Numbered from the stretch's first letter, positions 53,684 to 63,452 are shown. The stretch is DNA of 64,000 bases from Hymenobacter gelipurpurascens (GCF_900187375.1 NZ_FYEW01000002.1:1178001-1242000); one strand, 5' to 3'. A program made the numbers and translations. The notes: generated by a model not told the origin, from the letters alone.

Positions 53684-54343
53684 TACGTTTGAGGAAAGGG
53701 CCAGGGCCAAGTGTGGCAGGGCAGAGGCCTAGCGGCCATTCTTTCCAATGATCAATACCCGGCGACTACGGATGCCGCCGCTGGTGAGGGTGAATACCGA
53801 CTAAGGAATTGAAGTGAAGCCCAATAAGCCGATTTTCACTGAGAAAATGTGCGGACATCTTCTGTAAGCTCGTCAGGAGCCAGTACTATTCTTGCCGGCT
53901 ACACTTACCCGACACACAATATTCAACTACACAAAAAACGAGCCGTTTGGCTTCCGCACCATTTTCCTTAACCACTTTAGGGTCTGTTTAGTGCCATGGC
54001 TGTTGGATTTGTTGAGCTCTTGCCTAAGTTAACTCTTTGCCAGATAACGGATTGCCTAGCATGAGGTTGCGCTAGCCACCTTCCGGCGACTGGATAAGGC
54101 TGGTACGCAAGCGGAACTGTTGAGCTACACCAAGTGTTGGGGCATTTTTTTCCGGCAAAGCAGACCACAACGAGGAAACCAGCTTTTTTGCCCAGCAGAT
54201 GTGGCGTTTCGCCGAAACTAGGCCACCATCGGGACAGTTTGCGCGTAGCTGCATCCGTGGCAGATTTCAGCCCAACGGTGTAGCGCGTTATTCGTACTTT
54301 TCGCCTTGCCTTATCTTTACGAAGAGTATATCGCGCTCTTTCT
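53684..54343. other. gene-poor stretch upstream of the phytochrome operon
   Basis: About 660 bases with no gene I can support. Short frames exist on both strands, the longest (53977-54492, minus) overlapping the heme oxygenase gene, but none has family features. The start is AT-richer (53840-54060) and contains only one TAGGCCA, near 54221. It could be remnant coding DNA. The promoter of the bphO operon should be in its last 100 bases. Confidence 0.5.
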
Positions 54344-54907
54344 ATGTTGTTTGCCCCCGATCCGCCTGTCCTTCTCCAACGCCTCCGCAGCGAAACCCGT
54401 CCCTTCCACGATGCCCTGGAGCAAAACGATTTCAACCAGATGTTGCTGGCCGGAAACGTCTCGCCGGACACTACTACCCACTTTTTGGCCAAGCTCTATG
54501 GCTTTCTGAAGCCCTATGAGGCTCAGCTGGACCGGCACGTGTTCGGTCCGGAGTGGAACATAGAGCAACGCCACCGCGCCCACCTGATTCTGCAGGATCT
54601 GCAGCCCGCTACTGGCCTACCGCTGTGCCCCGACATGCCGCCTCTGGTCACTCAGGCCCAACTGTTGGGTGCGATGTACGTGCTGGAAGGCTCCACCCTG
54701 GGTGGGCAGGTAATTGCGCGGCAGTTGGCCAAGGCCGGCATCGACACCCGCGCCTACTTCATGGGCTACGCCGAGCGCACCGGCCCTATGTGGAAGAGCT
54801 TCTGCCAACTCCTGACCCAGGAAAGCACCGATGAAAACCAGGCAGAAATAGTGGAGTCTGCCAGCCTTACGTTCCAAAAACTGCACGCGTGGATCAATCA
54901 GCCGTAA
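54344..54907 (+). CDS. bphO: biliverdin-producing heme oxygenase
   Basis: 187 residues. Heme iron ligand His 22 in TRPFHDALE, and the distal-helix block YVLEGSTLGGQVIARQLA of the BphO-type bacterial heme oxygenases. It opens heme to biliverdin, the chromophore of the next gene's product. The stop lies 19 bases inside the phytochrome frame, so both proteins are probably made in step. Confidence 0.93.
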   Translation: MLFAPDPPVLLQRLRSETRPFHDALEQNDFNQMLLAGNVSPDTTTHFLAKLYGFLKPYEAQLDRHVFGPEWNIEQRHRAHLILQDLQPATGLPLCPDMPPLVTQAQLLGAMYVLEGSTLGGQVIARQLAKAGIDTRAYFMGYAERTGPMWKSFCQLLTQESTDENQAEIVESASLTFQKLHAWINQP

Positions 54908-57204
54908 TCTATTCCGACGAGAGCCTGCTCAATGCGCCCGTCACGCTTACCAACTGCGACCGGGAGCCCATTCATATTCCGGGCTCCGTGCAGCCTTACG
55001 GCTTTTTGCTCTGCCTCGATGAGGAAACGAAACAGATAGTACACGCCAGCGAAAACACGCTGGCGCTGCTGGGCATTGCGGCCGAAAACCTGATCGGGAC
55101 TGGCCTAGAGCAGCTCCTGAGCCCCGCTACCCTGGCGGAGCTGGAGCAGCTGTGGCCTACGCTCACCGAAATCACAAAGCTGTTGGGCGCCCGTCTGGAG
55201 CAGGTGCCCGGCCAGCCGTTCTACAAGATTATCCTGCACCGCCACGACCAACTGCTGTGGCTGGAGTTTGAGCCGGTGGCTGAAACCGGCGCCAGCGTCC
55301 TGGATTTGCCTTCCCTCAATGTAGCCCTAGGCCAGATGCTGGGTGCTACTTCCGTGCTGGAGTTCTGCCAGCACGCCGTAAGCCAGGTGCGCGACATCAC
55401 GGGGTTTGATCGGGTGGTGATGTACCGCTTTGCCGAGGACGCCAGCGGCGAAGTAGTGGCCGAAGCTAAGCGCGACGACCTGGAACCTTTCCTAGGCCTG
55501 CACTACCCCGCCACCGATATTCCGCAGCAGGCCCGCGCCATGTACCTCAAAAACTGGCTGCGCTTTATTCCGGATGTGGCCTACGTGCCGGCGCGCCTGC
55601 ACCCGGTGCTGCACCCCACGGCTCCTAGGCCACCCGACATGACGTACGCCGTGCTGCGCAGCGTCTCGCCGATCCACCTGGAGTACCTGCGCAACATGGG
55701 CGTGGCGGCCACCATGACCATCTCCATTATTGCCGATGGAGTGCTCTGGGGCATGATTACCTGCCACCACCTCACGCCGCGCCTCGTGAGCTACGAGCTG
55801 CGCGAACTGTGTTTGTTCATTGGCAAAACGTTTTCGGCCCTGCTGCGCAGCAAATTGCAGCACGATAATTTCGCCTATCAGCTGCACATTCGGGAAACGC
55901 AGGTGCGCCTGTTTGAGCTCGTAAGCCGCCACGATAACTTCATTGAAGGGCTCTACAAACGCAAGCCTTCGGTGGCCGATGTCATCAACTGCGGTGGCGC
56001 AGCCATCTGCTTCGAGGGCGAAATCATTACGATGGGCACCACGCCTACCGAGGCTCAAATTCAGGAGCTAGCGACTTGGCTGCACCAGAACGTGCCGCAG
56101 GATGCGTTTTACACCAACTCGTATGTAGCGCAGAACCCAGCGGGCGTAGGTATCCGGGGTACGGCGAGTGGCCTACTGGCAATTTCCCTGTCGCAGGAGT
56201 CGGCCGACTACATCATCTGGTTCCGGCCGGAGCAGATTCAGACCGTTACGTGGGCGGGCCAGACCCAGAAAGCGGAAGTACTGCAGGATGGACAGCTGCA
56301 CCTCTCGCCCCGCCAATCCTTTGAGGCCTGGCGTCAGACCGTGGATAGCACCTCGGCCCCGTGGCTACCCATGGAAATTGAAGCGGCCCAGGAAATCCGG
56401 CTGCACCTTTCCGATGTGCGCCTCAAGATTTTCAATGAGCTGCAGACCCGCGCCGCCAGCCTAAGCCGCCTCAACAGCGAGCTGGAACGCAGCAACAACG
56501 AGCTGGATTCCTTTGCCTACGTGGCCTCCCACGACCTCAAGGAGCCCCTGCGCGGTATTCATAATTACTCCATTTTCCTGCTCGAAGACTACGCTGAGCA
56601 GCTGGATGCTGAGGGCGTAAACAAGCTCCAGACACTAGTTCGGCTCAGCCAGCGCATGGAGTCCCTCATCGAATCGTTGCTGCAGCTTTCGCGCGTAGGC
56701 CGCCAGGAGCTTACCGTGGTGGAAACCAACGTGCAGGAAGTGGTAGAAGACGTGCTGGATATGCTGCAGCCGCGCTTCGAGCAGACCGGTACCACGGCTA
56801 CCATTACCAGCCCGCTGCCTACCATTCGTTGCGACGAGGTCCGCATCAGAGAGGTGTTCAATAACCTCATGACCAATGCCATGCGCTACAGCGACCAGGT
56901 GCAACGCCTCGTGCGTATAGGCCTAGCGCCAGCTGAGGTTCGTGGCCCCCACGGCACCGGCAACCCGGCAGATTTCCATGTATTTTATGTGCAGGACAAC
57001 GGCATCGGCATTGATCCGAAACACCATGAAAACGTGTTCAAGATTTTCAAGCGCCTCCATACGCAGGAAAAATATGGTGGTGGTACGGGAGCAGGCCTAT
57101 CTATTGCCAAGAAGATGGTGGAAAAACACCACGGCGAAATCTGGGTCGGCTCCGTATTAGGCCAAGGCGCTACGTTCTATTTCTCTCTCTCAAAACACCT
57201 GTAA
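54889..57204 (+). CDS. bphP: bacteriophytochrome histidine kinase
   Basis: 771 residues from a GTG start overlapping bphO. Biliverdin-binding Cys 23 in LTNCDREPIHIPGSVQPYG; PAS about 20-120, GAF about 145-310 with PATDIP (Asp 210) and the YRF and MTIS stretches, PHY about 320-500, then HisKA with phospho-acceptor His 548 in ASHDLKEPLRG, and a catalytic ATPase domain with N-box, DNGIGID and GGGTGAGLSIAKK. No membrane helix. Expected to sense red/far-red light and pass phosphate to the adjacent response regulator. Confidence 0.95.
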   Translation: MDQSAVIYSDESLLNAPVTLTNCDREPIHIPGSVQPYGFLLCLDEETKQIVHASENTLALLGIAAENLIGTGLEQLLSPATLAELEQLWPTLTEITKLLGARLEQVPGQPFYKIILHRHDQLLWLEFEPVAETGASVLDLPSLNVALGQMLGATSVLEFCQHAVSQVRDITGFDRVVMYRFAEDASGEVVAEAKRDDLEPFLGLHYPATDIPQQARAMYLKNWLRFIPDVAYVPARLHPVLHPTAPRPPDMTYAVLRSVSPIHLEYLRNMGVAATMTISIIADGVLWGMITCHHLTPRLVSYELRELCLFIGKTFSALLRSKLQHDNFAYQLHIRETQVRLFELVSRHDNFIEGLYKRKPSVADVINCGGAAICFEGEIITMGTTPTEAQIQELATWLHQNVPQDAFYTNSYVAQNPAGVGIRGTASGLLAISLSQESADYIIWFRPEQIQTVTWAGQTQKAEVLQDGQLHLSPRQSFEAWRQTVDSTSAPWLPMEIEAAQEIRLHLSDVRLKIFNELQTRAASLSRLNSELERSNNELDSFAYVASHDLKEPLRGIHNYSIFLLEDYAEQLDAEGVNKLQTLVRLSQRMESLIESLLQLSRVGRQELTVVETNVQEVVEDVLDMLQPRFEQTGTTATITSPLPTIRCDEVRIREVFNNLMTNAMRYSDQVQRLVRIGLAPAEVRGPHGTGNPADFHVFYVQDNGIGIDPKHHENVFKIFKRLHTQEKYGGGTGAGLSIAKKMVEKHHGEIWVGSVLGQGATFYFSLSKHL

Positions 57205-57651
57205 GTGACAGCCTTATCTCTCAAGCCCATCTTGGTGGTGGAAGACAGCGTGGAAGACTTCACGGCCCTGGGCCGTGCTTTCCGCAAGCACGCGCTCCCG
57301 AACCCGCTGTTGCGCTGCGAAGATGGCGACCAGGCCCTGGAGTATTTGCAGGGCTATGGCAAGCGTACGGGGTGGCCCCAGCAGCTGCCCGCCTTTGTAC
57401 TGCTGGACCTGAACATGCCCGGCACCGATGGCCGTACGGTACTGGCCGTGCTCAAGCAGGACCCCCTGTTGCAGTCTATCCCGGTTATCATTTTTAGTAC
57501 TTCTACCAATGCCCGGGATATTGAGGAATGCTACCGCCTGGGGGCCAACAGCTACTTCACCAAACCCATTGATTACGCTGTGCTGGAAGAGAAAACCCGC
57601 CTACTGATGAACTACTGGCTAACAGCCTCGGAGCTGCCCCATTTGAGCTAG
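57205..57651 (+). CDS. single-domain response regulator (Rcp1-like)
   Basis: 148 residues, GTG start directly after the phytochrome stop. Receiver domain with acidic pocket VVEDSVED, phospho-acceptor Asp 68 in LLDLNMPG, Thr/Ser switch IIFSTSTN and Lys in YFTKPI. The long loop after the first helix and N-terminal EDS match Rcp1-type regulators that pair with phytochromes. No output domain, so it likely relays phosphate or acts by protein contact. Confidence 0.93.
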   Translation: MTALSLKPILVVEDSVEDFTALGRAFRKHALPNPLLRCEDGDQALEYLQGYGKRTGWPQQLPAFVLLDLNMPGTDGRTVLAVLKQDPLLQSIPVIIFSTSTNARDIEECYRLGANSYFTKPIDYAVLEEKTRLLMNYWLTASELPHLS

Positions 57652-57663
57652 GAATTGCTGCGC

Positions 57664-58917
57664 GTGAAGAAGATATTACTCATCGACGACAATGAACAGG
57701 ACCGCATGCTGTATAAGCGGTTCCTGGGCAAACAGATTGGCCACGAGCGGTTTGAGATTTCAGAAGCCAGCTCGGGAGCCGAGGGCCTGATGCTGTTTCG
57801 CACCTTGCGGCCCGATTGTGTACTGCTCGACCATAACCTGCAGGACACGGATGGTCTGACTCTGCTCGGCGATTTGCAGCAACTCACACCGCCCGATACG
57901 CTGTGCGTGGTGATGATTACGGGGGGCGGCAGCGAGGCACTGGCTGTGCGCGCCCTCAACAATGGCGCCCTTGATTATCTGGTGAAGCAGCACTTTGACC
58001 CCGAGATGCTGTACAAGACCGTAACGCACGCCATCGAGAAGAACGAGTGGCGCCAGTATGTTTCTCGGTACCATGTGCAGTTGCAGACCATCAATCAGCA
58101 GTTGCGCGAGTCGCTGGAGGAGCTGACGGAAACCCGCCAGCAGATTCAGCAGACCAACGCGCAGCTGAAACTGGCCAATGAGGAAGTGCAGGCCCGCAAT
58201 GTGGAGCTGGGTACTGCCAACGAGCAGCTGGCCCGCACCAACGCCGACCTCGACAACTTTGTGTACGCCGCCTCCCACGACCTGCGCCAGCCGGTGCATA
58301 ACCTGCGCGGCCTCTTCGATGAGCTTCAGCGCTCCGCCACCTTCCACGACCCCGATGCCGACCAGATGCTGCGGCTCATGGACGACTCTCTGAATGATCT
58401 TTCCGTCACGATTACGGACTTGGCGGCCGTAGTGCAGGAAGCCCGCAAGCCTGGGGAACAAACTGCCGAGCCCGTAGCACTAGCCGACCTCACGGCCGAT
58501 GTGCTGCAGACCCTGCGCCCTCAATTGCAGGATGCCAAGGCTGACATTCAGATGGATTTTGAGGCTCTGCCCGAGATTGAGTTCGTGCGCAGCAACCTGC
58601 GCACCGTGCTGCTTAACCTGGTAGCCAACGCCGTGAAATACCGCCACCCCGACCGGCCCGCTCGCGTTCAGCTCCGCAGCCGGCTGGCTGGCAAACAGCC
58701 CGTGCTGGAAGTTCAGGACAATGGTCTGGGCCTAGACCTGGACCGCCACGGCCACGAGCTGTTTCAGCTGTTTCGCCGCTTTCATCCGCACGCCGGTGAA
58801 GGAACCGGCGTAGGCCTGTTCCTGGTGAACCGCATTGTGCAGGCCGAAGGGGGCCGTATGGAAGTGGAAAGTCAGCCTGAGCAGGGCACTACATTCCGGG
58901 TGTACCTGGGCAGCTAG
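57664..58917 (+). CDS. REC-HisKA-ATPase hybrid kinase
   Basis: 417 residues from GTG 57664 (MKKILLIDDNEQDRM); a TTG three codons earlier is possible. Receiver domain first (Asp 56 in CVLLDHNLQDTDG), a coiled coil (about 130-195; LRESLEELTETRQQIQQ and more heptads), HisKA with His 205 in ASHDLRQPVH, and an ATPase domain (NLVANAVKY, DNGLGLD, GEGTGVGLFLV). This order makes a kinase controlled by an N-terminal receiver; it may receive phosphate from the phytochrome branch. Stop TAG lies in a TAGGCCA heptamer. Confidence 0.92.
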   Translation: MKKILLIDDNEQDRMLYKRFLGKQIGHERFEISEASSGAEGLMLFRTLRPDCVLLDHNLQDTDGLTLLGDLQQLTPPDTLCVVMITGGGSEALAVRALNNGALDYLVKQHFDPEMLYKTVTHAIEKNEWRQYVSRYHVQLQTINQQLRESLEELTETRQQIQQTNAQLKLANEEVQARNVELGTANEQLARTNADLDNFVYAASHDLRQPVHNLRGLFDELQRSATFHDPDADQMLRLMDDSLNDLSVTITDLAAVVQEARKPGEQTAEPVALADLTADVLQTLRPQLQDAKADIQMDFEALPEIEFVRSNLRTVLLNLVANAVKYRHPDRPARVQLRSRLAGKQPVLEVQDNGLGLDLDRHGHELFQLFRRFHPHAGEGTGVGLFLVNRIVQAEGGRMEVESQPEQGTTFRVYLGS

Positions 58918-58922
58918 GCCAC

Positions 58923-59846
58923 TCACGACAAAGGCTGTGGCGCCGGCGACGCACCAGATCCGGCCGGCCTGGACCGGTCCTGCGGCAAGGGCACAAACTC
59001 ATGGTTGTCGTTGGGAGGCAGCGCAATGCGCCCAGCTTGCCAATCGGCCTTGGCTTGCTCAATTCGCTCCCGCCGCGACGACACGAAGTTCCACCAGATG
59101 AATCGTTCGCCCAAGGGCTCCCCGCCTAATAGCATCAGCGTGGTGGCCTCCTGAGCTATCAGTACCGGGTCTAGGCCAGGCGTAAAGACCAGCAGCTGGC
59201 CGGCCCGATAGGTGTGGCCCGCTACCTCTATACTGCCTTTGGCTACGTAAGCCCCGCGCTCCGGATAGCCGCGCGGCAGGCCAAAACGGGCACCCGCCTG
59301 CAACACCACATGCAGGTAAAATAGCGGAGAATGAGTCTTGACGTCATTATGCAGGCCAAAAGCGTCCCCCGCAATCAGGCGCATCCACACGCCCGGCTCA
59401 GTGAAGATGGGCAGCTGCTGGGGCTGATAGTTGGTGAAGGCCGGAGCGCTTTCCTCCGCTGCTTCGGGCAGGGCCACCCAGGTTTGCAGCATTTCCAGTG
59501 CGCCGCCCGCCAGCGCAGCCGGGTCCTCGAATCGCTCGGAGTGCGCTATTCCGCTGCCGGCCGTCATCCAGTTCACCTCCCCCGGTCGAATAATCTGCTC
59601 CACGCCCAGGCTGTCGCGGTGCGTAACTTGGCCGCCAAACAAATAACTGACGGTAGATAGGCCTATATGTGGATGCGGTAGTACATCCAGGGCCGGCATC
59701 AGCTCGGGCGCCACGTGTACGGGGCCGGCGTGGTCCATAAAGATGAAGGGACCCAGCATCCGGCGCAGCCGATAGGGCAGAATGCGTCGTACTCCGAACC
59801 CATTGCCCAAGTCGGCAGGGCGCGCATCGATAACCAGATCTAGCAT
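58923..59846 (-). CDS. pirin-family protein
   Basis: 307 residues, two cupin halves. First cupin has the metal motif HPHIGLSTVSYLF and GQVTHRDSLG, followed by GEVNWMTAGSGIAHSE; the second has LPRGYPERGAYVAKGS. Some pirins act as quercetinases or as redox-linked regulators; the role here is open. Its stop faces the hybrid kinase gene with 5 bases between them. Confidence 0.93.
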   Translation of the reverse strand: MLDLVIDARPADLGNGFGVRRILPYRLRRMLGPFIFMDHAGPVHVAPELMPALDVLPHPHIGLSTVSYLFGGQVTHRDSLGVEQIIRPGEVNWMTAGSGIAHSERFEDPAALAGGALEMLQTWVALPEAAEESAPAFTNYQPQQLPIFTEPGVWMRLIAGDAFGLHNDVKTHSPLFYLHVVLQAGARFGLPRGYPERGAYVAKGSIEVAGHTYRAGQLLVFTPGLDPVLIAQEATTLMLLGGEPLGERFIWWNFVSSRRERIEQAKADWQAGRIALPPNDNHEFVPLPQDRSRPAGSGASPAPQPLS

Positions 59847-59955
59847 ACAGCAAGGAAGGAGAGGTATACCTCCAAGGTATACGGAAACCTGCCAGAATCA
59901 CAACCTGCGGGTAGAGGCCTAGCACTGCAATGAGCAGTCTGGCTGGCTTTGTGCC

Positions 59956-59999
59956 AAAAAAAGAAACGACCCGGCCGCCGTAATGGCAACCGGGTCGTT
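59956..59999 (-). terminator. terminator of the tRNA gene
   Basis: AACGACCCGG (59965-59974) pairs with CCGGGTCGTT (59990-59999). On the minus strand the stem is followed by TTCTTTTTTT. It lies six bases past the tRNA 3' end. Confidence 0.85.
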
Positions 60000-60004
60000 G
60001 TAGG

Positions 60005-60077
<73 letters not shown>

Positions 60078-60303
60078 CTGTTTGGTGATGCAAATGTAGT
60101 AGGGTTTTTCGGAAAAGCCACAACACGGGGTTTGATTACCTTATTAATGACTCTTTCAGCCTGATTATCAGGCGGAAATTTTTCTACCTATGCAAGCCAG
60201 CCGGTAACTGAGTATAGAATTATGTCGTTCCCTAATCTCTGTGAAAGGCAGAGCGTAATAAAGCTGCATTGTTTTCACACACGTCTGATCTACCCAAAAT
60301 CAT

Positions 60304-61479
60304 ATGAACTCCCCTTTTCTATCCACCTCGGCCGCGTTGTCTTTTCGGTGGGCCGTTCCGGCATTGGCGCTAGGCCTATCCTTGGCCTCCTGCGGCTCAC
60401 CTTCCAGTACTGAAACTGCTACCTCCTCCGACTCTACTAACACGGTGGCCACCACCGACTCTGCCACCACGCCGCAAGGCCCCGATGCCATAAAGCCAGC
60501 TGGTCCGGCCCCGGCTTGGGCGCCCAACATCGGGCCTCAGATGCAGACCGTGATTGAAAAGCTGGAAAAGCTGCAGGGGCCTACGCCTCCCGAAAAACTG
60601 CCTGTAGCAGAGGTTCGCAAAGCGCCATCTCCGGCTGATGCCGCCATGGCCGTAATGGCAGATTTTCACGTGCAGGCCCCGCCATCTCCCCTCGATACGA
60701 TGAGCAAGGAGGTTGCGCCGGGCGTGAAAGCGCGCATCTATACGCCTAAAGGCGCTACTGGTCCTTTGCCGGTGGTGGTATACTACCACGGGGGCGGTTG
60801 GGTCATTGCTAACCTTGATACCTATGATTCTTCGGTGCGGGCGCTGGCCGAGAAAAGCGGTGCCATCTTCGTTTCGGTGGCCTACCGCCAGGCGCCGGAG
60901 CACAAGTTCCCGACGGCTCATAATGATGCCTTTGCCGCCTACCAGTGGGTGCTGAAGAACGCCGCTTCCATCAAAGGCGACCCCAAGCGCGTGGCCGTGG
61001 CCGGTGAAAGTGCCGGTGGTAACCTGGCCGCCGCTGTGTGCATGATGGCCCGCGACAAAGGCGCCATGCAGCCCAAGCATCAGTTGCTGGTATACCCTAT
61101 TGCGGGCTACGATTTGAATACGCCTTCGTATCAGAAAAACGCCAATGCCAAGCCTTTGAGCAAGCCGTTCATGGCGTGGTTCTTTGATAAATACCTGCGC
61201 ACTGCTGCCGATGGCAAGAACCCCTTGATTTCGCTGGTAACAGCGCCAAACCTGAAAGGCTTGGCGCCCGCTACTGTCATTGGAGCCGGCATCGACCCCT
61301 TGATGAGCGAAGGCAAAACTTACGCTGATAAGCTGCAGGCGGCCGGGGTGCCGGTTAAATACCAGCTCTACGACAACGTAACCCACGAATTCTTCGGCAT
61401 GGGCGCTATTATTCCTGAGGCCATGCAGGCTGAGGATTTAGCCGCCGGTGAGTTGAAGAAGGCCCTGGCTGCTCAGTAG
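60304..61479 (+). CDS. secreted alpha/beta hydrolase (HSL family)
   Basis: 391 residues; lipobox LASC with Cys 30, then a Thr/Ser/Pro linker. Hormone-sensitive-lipase class: oxyanion HGGGWVIANL, nucleophile Ser 236 in GESAGGN, acid in GIDPLMSEG, His in VTHEFFGMG. The substrate is probably a short-chain ester. Expected in the periplasm or on the outer membrane. A clean terminator follows. Confidence 0.92.
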   Translation: MNSPFLSTSAALSFRWAVPALALGLSLASCGSPSSTETATSSDSTNTVATTDSATTPQGPDAIKPAGPAPAWAPNIGPQMQTVIEKLEKLQGPTPPEKLPVAEVRKAPSPADAAMAVMADFHVQAPPSPLDTMSKEVAPGVKARIYTPKGATGPLPVVVYYHGGGWVIANLDTYDSSVRALAEKSGAIFVSVAYRQAPEHKFPTAHNDAFAAYQWVLKNAASIKGDPKRVAVAGESAGGNLAAAVCMMARDKGAMQPKHQLLVYPIAGYDLNTPSYQKNANAKPLSKPFMAWFFDKYLRTAADGKNPLISLVTAPNLKGLAPATVIGAGIDPLMSEGKTYADKLQAAGVPVKYQLYDNVTHEFFGMGAIIPEAMQAEDLAAGELKKALAAQ

Positions 61480-61496
61480 CCACCCTTCTATTCCAG

Positions 61497-61534
61497 AAAA
61501 AAGCCCTGACACTACAAGTGTCAGGGCTTTTTTG
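61497..61534 (+). terminator. bidirectional terminator
   Basis: AAAAAAGCCCTGACACT and AGTGTCAGGGCTTTTTT form a perfect stem around a short loop, with A6 and T6 flanks; it serves the hydrolase gene and the outer-membrane protein gene that faces it. Confidence 0.9.
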
Positions 61535-61580
61535 TGCGGTTATGATGGCCGCGAGTGGCCTAGAGTAGGCAAATAGCTTA

Positions 61581-63452
61581 TCAGAACCGGTTTGTGATGC
61601 CGAAGTGAATCTTGCCGGAGCCGAGTGCGAACTTCTGCTGCTGGTCGCGGCCAAGGGCGTACACAAACTGGAACTGCCCGGCCGCGGTACGAAAGCTGAG
61701 GCCGGCTCCCAGGCCAGTGGGCGTGTCCTGGGTGGTTTCAGTGGTGATGTCGCGCCGCAACCAGGCCTGATCGGCAAAGAGAAACACATAAGAATCGGCG
61801 CCCGTGAACTGGCGGAACTCGGCCGTTCCGATGGCGTACTGGCTGGCGTAGTAGTTTAGCTCATTGAATCCGCGCAGCGTCGCCAGGCCGCCAATCCGAA
61901 ACAAATCATTCAGGAACAGGCGCTGGTTTACCAACGCTTCGCCGCGCACCCGCGTGAACAACACCCCATTCCGGCCCATCCGGAAGTACCGCTCTACACG
62001 GCCGCCCACACTGATTTGAGTGGAGCGGAGGGCTACCGCTTCGTAGAGGTTTTCGCGCAGATTGGGGTTGCGGCTGATACGTTTGGTACCCACCGAGGCC
62101 TGTCCGCCCGCCAGCAAACCCCGCCGGGGCAGGTAGGGGTCATCGAGTGTGTTCCAGCTGTAGTCGAGGCCGTAAGAGTTGAACTCGGAGTCGATGTTAT
62201 CGGGTAGGCCACTGGTGTACACGGATAGCGCGGCCGAGTCGGCGAGGAGGCGGGAGCTGCGGCGCTCCGTGAAGAAGGCCACGCGGCCGGCCCGTGCCGT
62301 GGGGTAAGTCATCTGTAAGCGCGGCCGAATGGTGAGGAACTGGTCGTTTTGCTTGAGCAGGTTGAAGGTGCCACCCAGTTCCAGCGGCGTCCCGAAGAAG
62401 TTTGGGTGCACGTACTGCGCATCCAGCAACTGCGAGGAAGCATCGAGCTTGCGCCACTGCAGTCCGATGCCTTTGCCGCCGCCCTTGATGTTGCGCAGGT
62501 TGATGGTTACATCGCCGGTAATCTGCACGCGCTTCTGGCCTACCCCGGGGTTCGGGTTGGGCAGCACGCCCACAATGGCATCAAACTGACTGGCGGCGCG
62601 GTCTTCGAGCAGTAGATATACGCGGGCTTTTCCGAGCGCAAACCGCACTTCGGGCTCGGCCTTGAGGTGCAGATACGGCAGCTGACGCAGGCGCCGAGCC
62701 GCTTCCTGCACTTTTTGCTGACTGTAGGGCTGGCTAGGGAAAATCTGAAGGTAGCGCGTCAGGAAGCCCACGCGGGTTTTGGTTTTACCAACTATCTGGA
62801 TGGAATCGAACACGACGGCCGGACCGCGCTGCAACACAATACGGCCTGCCACTTCTGCCCCGCGCAGCTCCAGCGAGTCGAGCGTAACCGTTGCGAAGGG
62901 GAAACCCTGGTTCTCGGCTTCGTGCAGAATATTCTCCTGGAGTTGCGCCCACTCTTTGGGCTGGAAGGGCTGCCCCCGAAACAGCTTTTCGCGGTAGCCG
63001 GCCCGCGTCAGCAGCCCGTCGCCAAGGTTGCCGTTGCGCAGCTGTGCCCACTGGAATTTCTCGCCCACGTACAGCCGCACCCGCAAGGAGTCGTGGCCCC
63101 AGCGCATTTCATCGGCCGAGGCCGTGAGGTAGGCATCGGCCTGCAAAGCCAGCAGCAGGTCGCGCAGCTCCCGAACAGCAGCGGCAGAATCGGGCAGCAC
63201 TTTGCGGTAGCGGTAGCGCCGTATGGTCTCCTGGTCAGCTGGTTCCGTCCCCAGCACCAGCGCTACTGGCCTACGCGGTGGCAACGGCACGCGCACCGTA
63301 GAATCGGGCCGCTGGACTGGCCTAGCCGGCGCCGGCAAGGTTTGCAGCGAGGGTTGGGCCAGCGTATTCGGGGTGGTTTGGGCGCGCGCCTGGCCTAGGC
63401 CACTCAGGAGCCAGCAGCTCAGCAGACCAAGAAAGAGGAGGCGGGCGTACAT
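61581..63452 (-). CDS. BamA/TamA-family outer-membrane protein
   Basis: 623 residues from ATG 63452 (MYARLLFLGLLSCWLLSGLGQARAQ signal peptide in parts); upstream frame is unlikely. A POTRA-like region sits at about 110-300 (LLTRAGYREKLFRGQPF, VVFDSIQIVGKTKTRVGF) and a C-terminal beta barrel ends in GITNRF with the terminal Phe. It resembles the surface-antigen branch rather than BamA itself (few POTRAs). Probably folds in the outer membrane; partner unknown. Confidence 0.85.
   Translation of the reverse strand: MYARLLFLGLLSCWLLSGLGQARAQTTPNTLAQPSLQTLPAPARPVQRPDSTVRVPLPPRRPVALVLGTEPADQETIRRYRYRKVLPDSAAAVRELRDLLLALQADAYLTASADEMRWGHDSLRVRLYVGEKFQWAQLRNGNLGDGLLTRAGYREKLFRGQPFQPKEWAQLQENILHEAENQGFPFATVTLDSLELRGAEVAGRIVLQRGPAVVFDSIQIVGKTKTRVGFLTRYLQIFPSQPYSQQKVQEAARRLRQLPYLHLKAEPEVRFALGKARVYLLLEDRAASQFDAIVGVLPNPNPGVGQKRVQITGDVTINLRNIKGGGKGIGLQWRKLDASSQLLDAQYVHPNFFGTPLELGGTFNLLKQNDQFLTIRPRLQMTYPTARAGRVAFFTERRSSRLLADSAALSVYTSGLPDNIDSEFNSYGLDYSWNTLDDPYLPRRGLLAGGQASVGTKRISRNPNLRENLYEAVALRSTQISVGGRVERYFRMGRNGVLFTRVRGEALVNQRLFLNDLFRIGGLATLRGFNELNYYASQYAIGTAEFRQFTGADSYVFLFADQAWLRRDITTETTQDTPTGLGAGLSFRTAAGQFQFVYALGRDQQQKFALGSGKIHFGITNRF

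Noticed and set aside
54308..54320. TATCTTTA before bphO as a Bacteroidota -7 box
   Set aside because: No TTG element at the expected distance upstream; I could not defend it.
53977..54492. 171-codon minus frame upstream of bphO
   Set aside because: Overlaps the heme oxygenase gene and has a random-looking composition rich in Arg and Trp.
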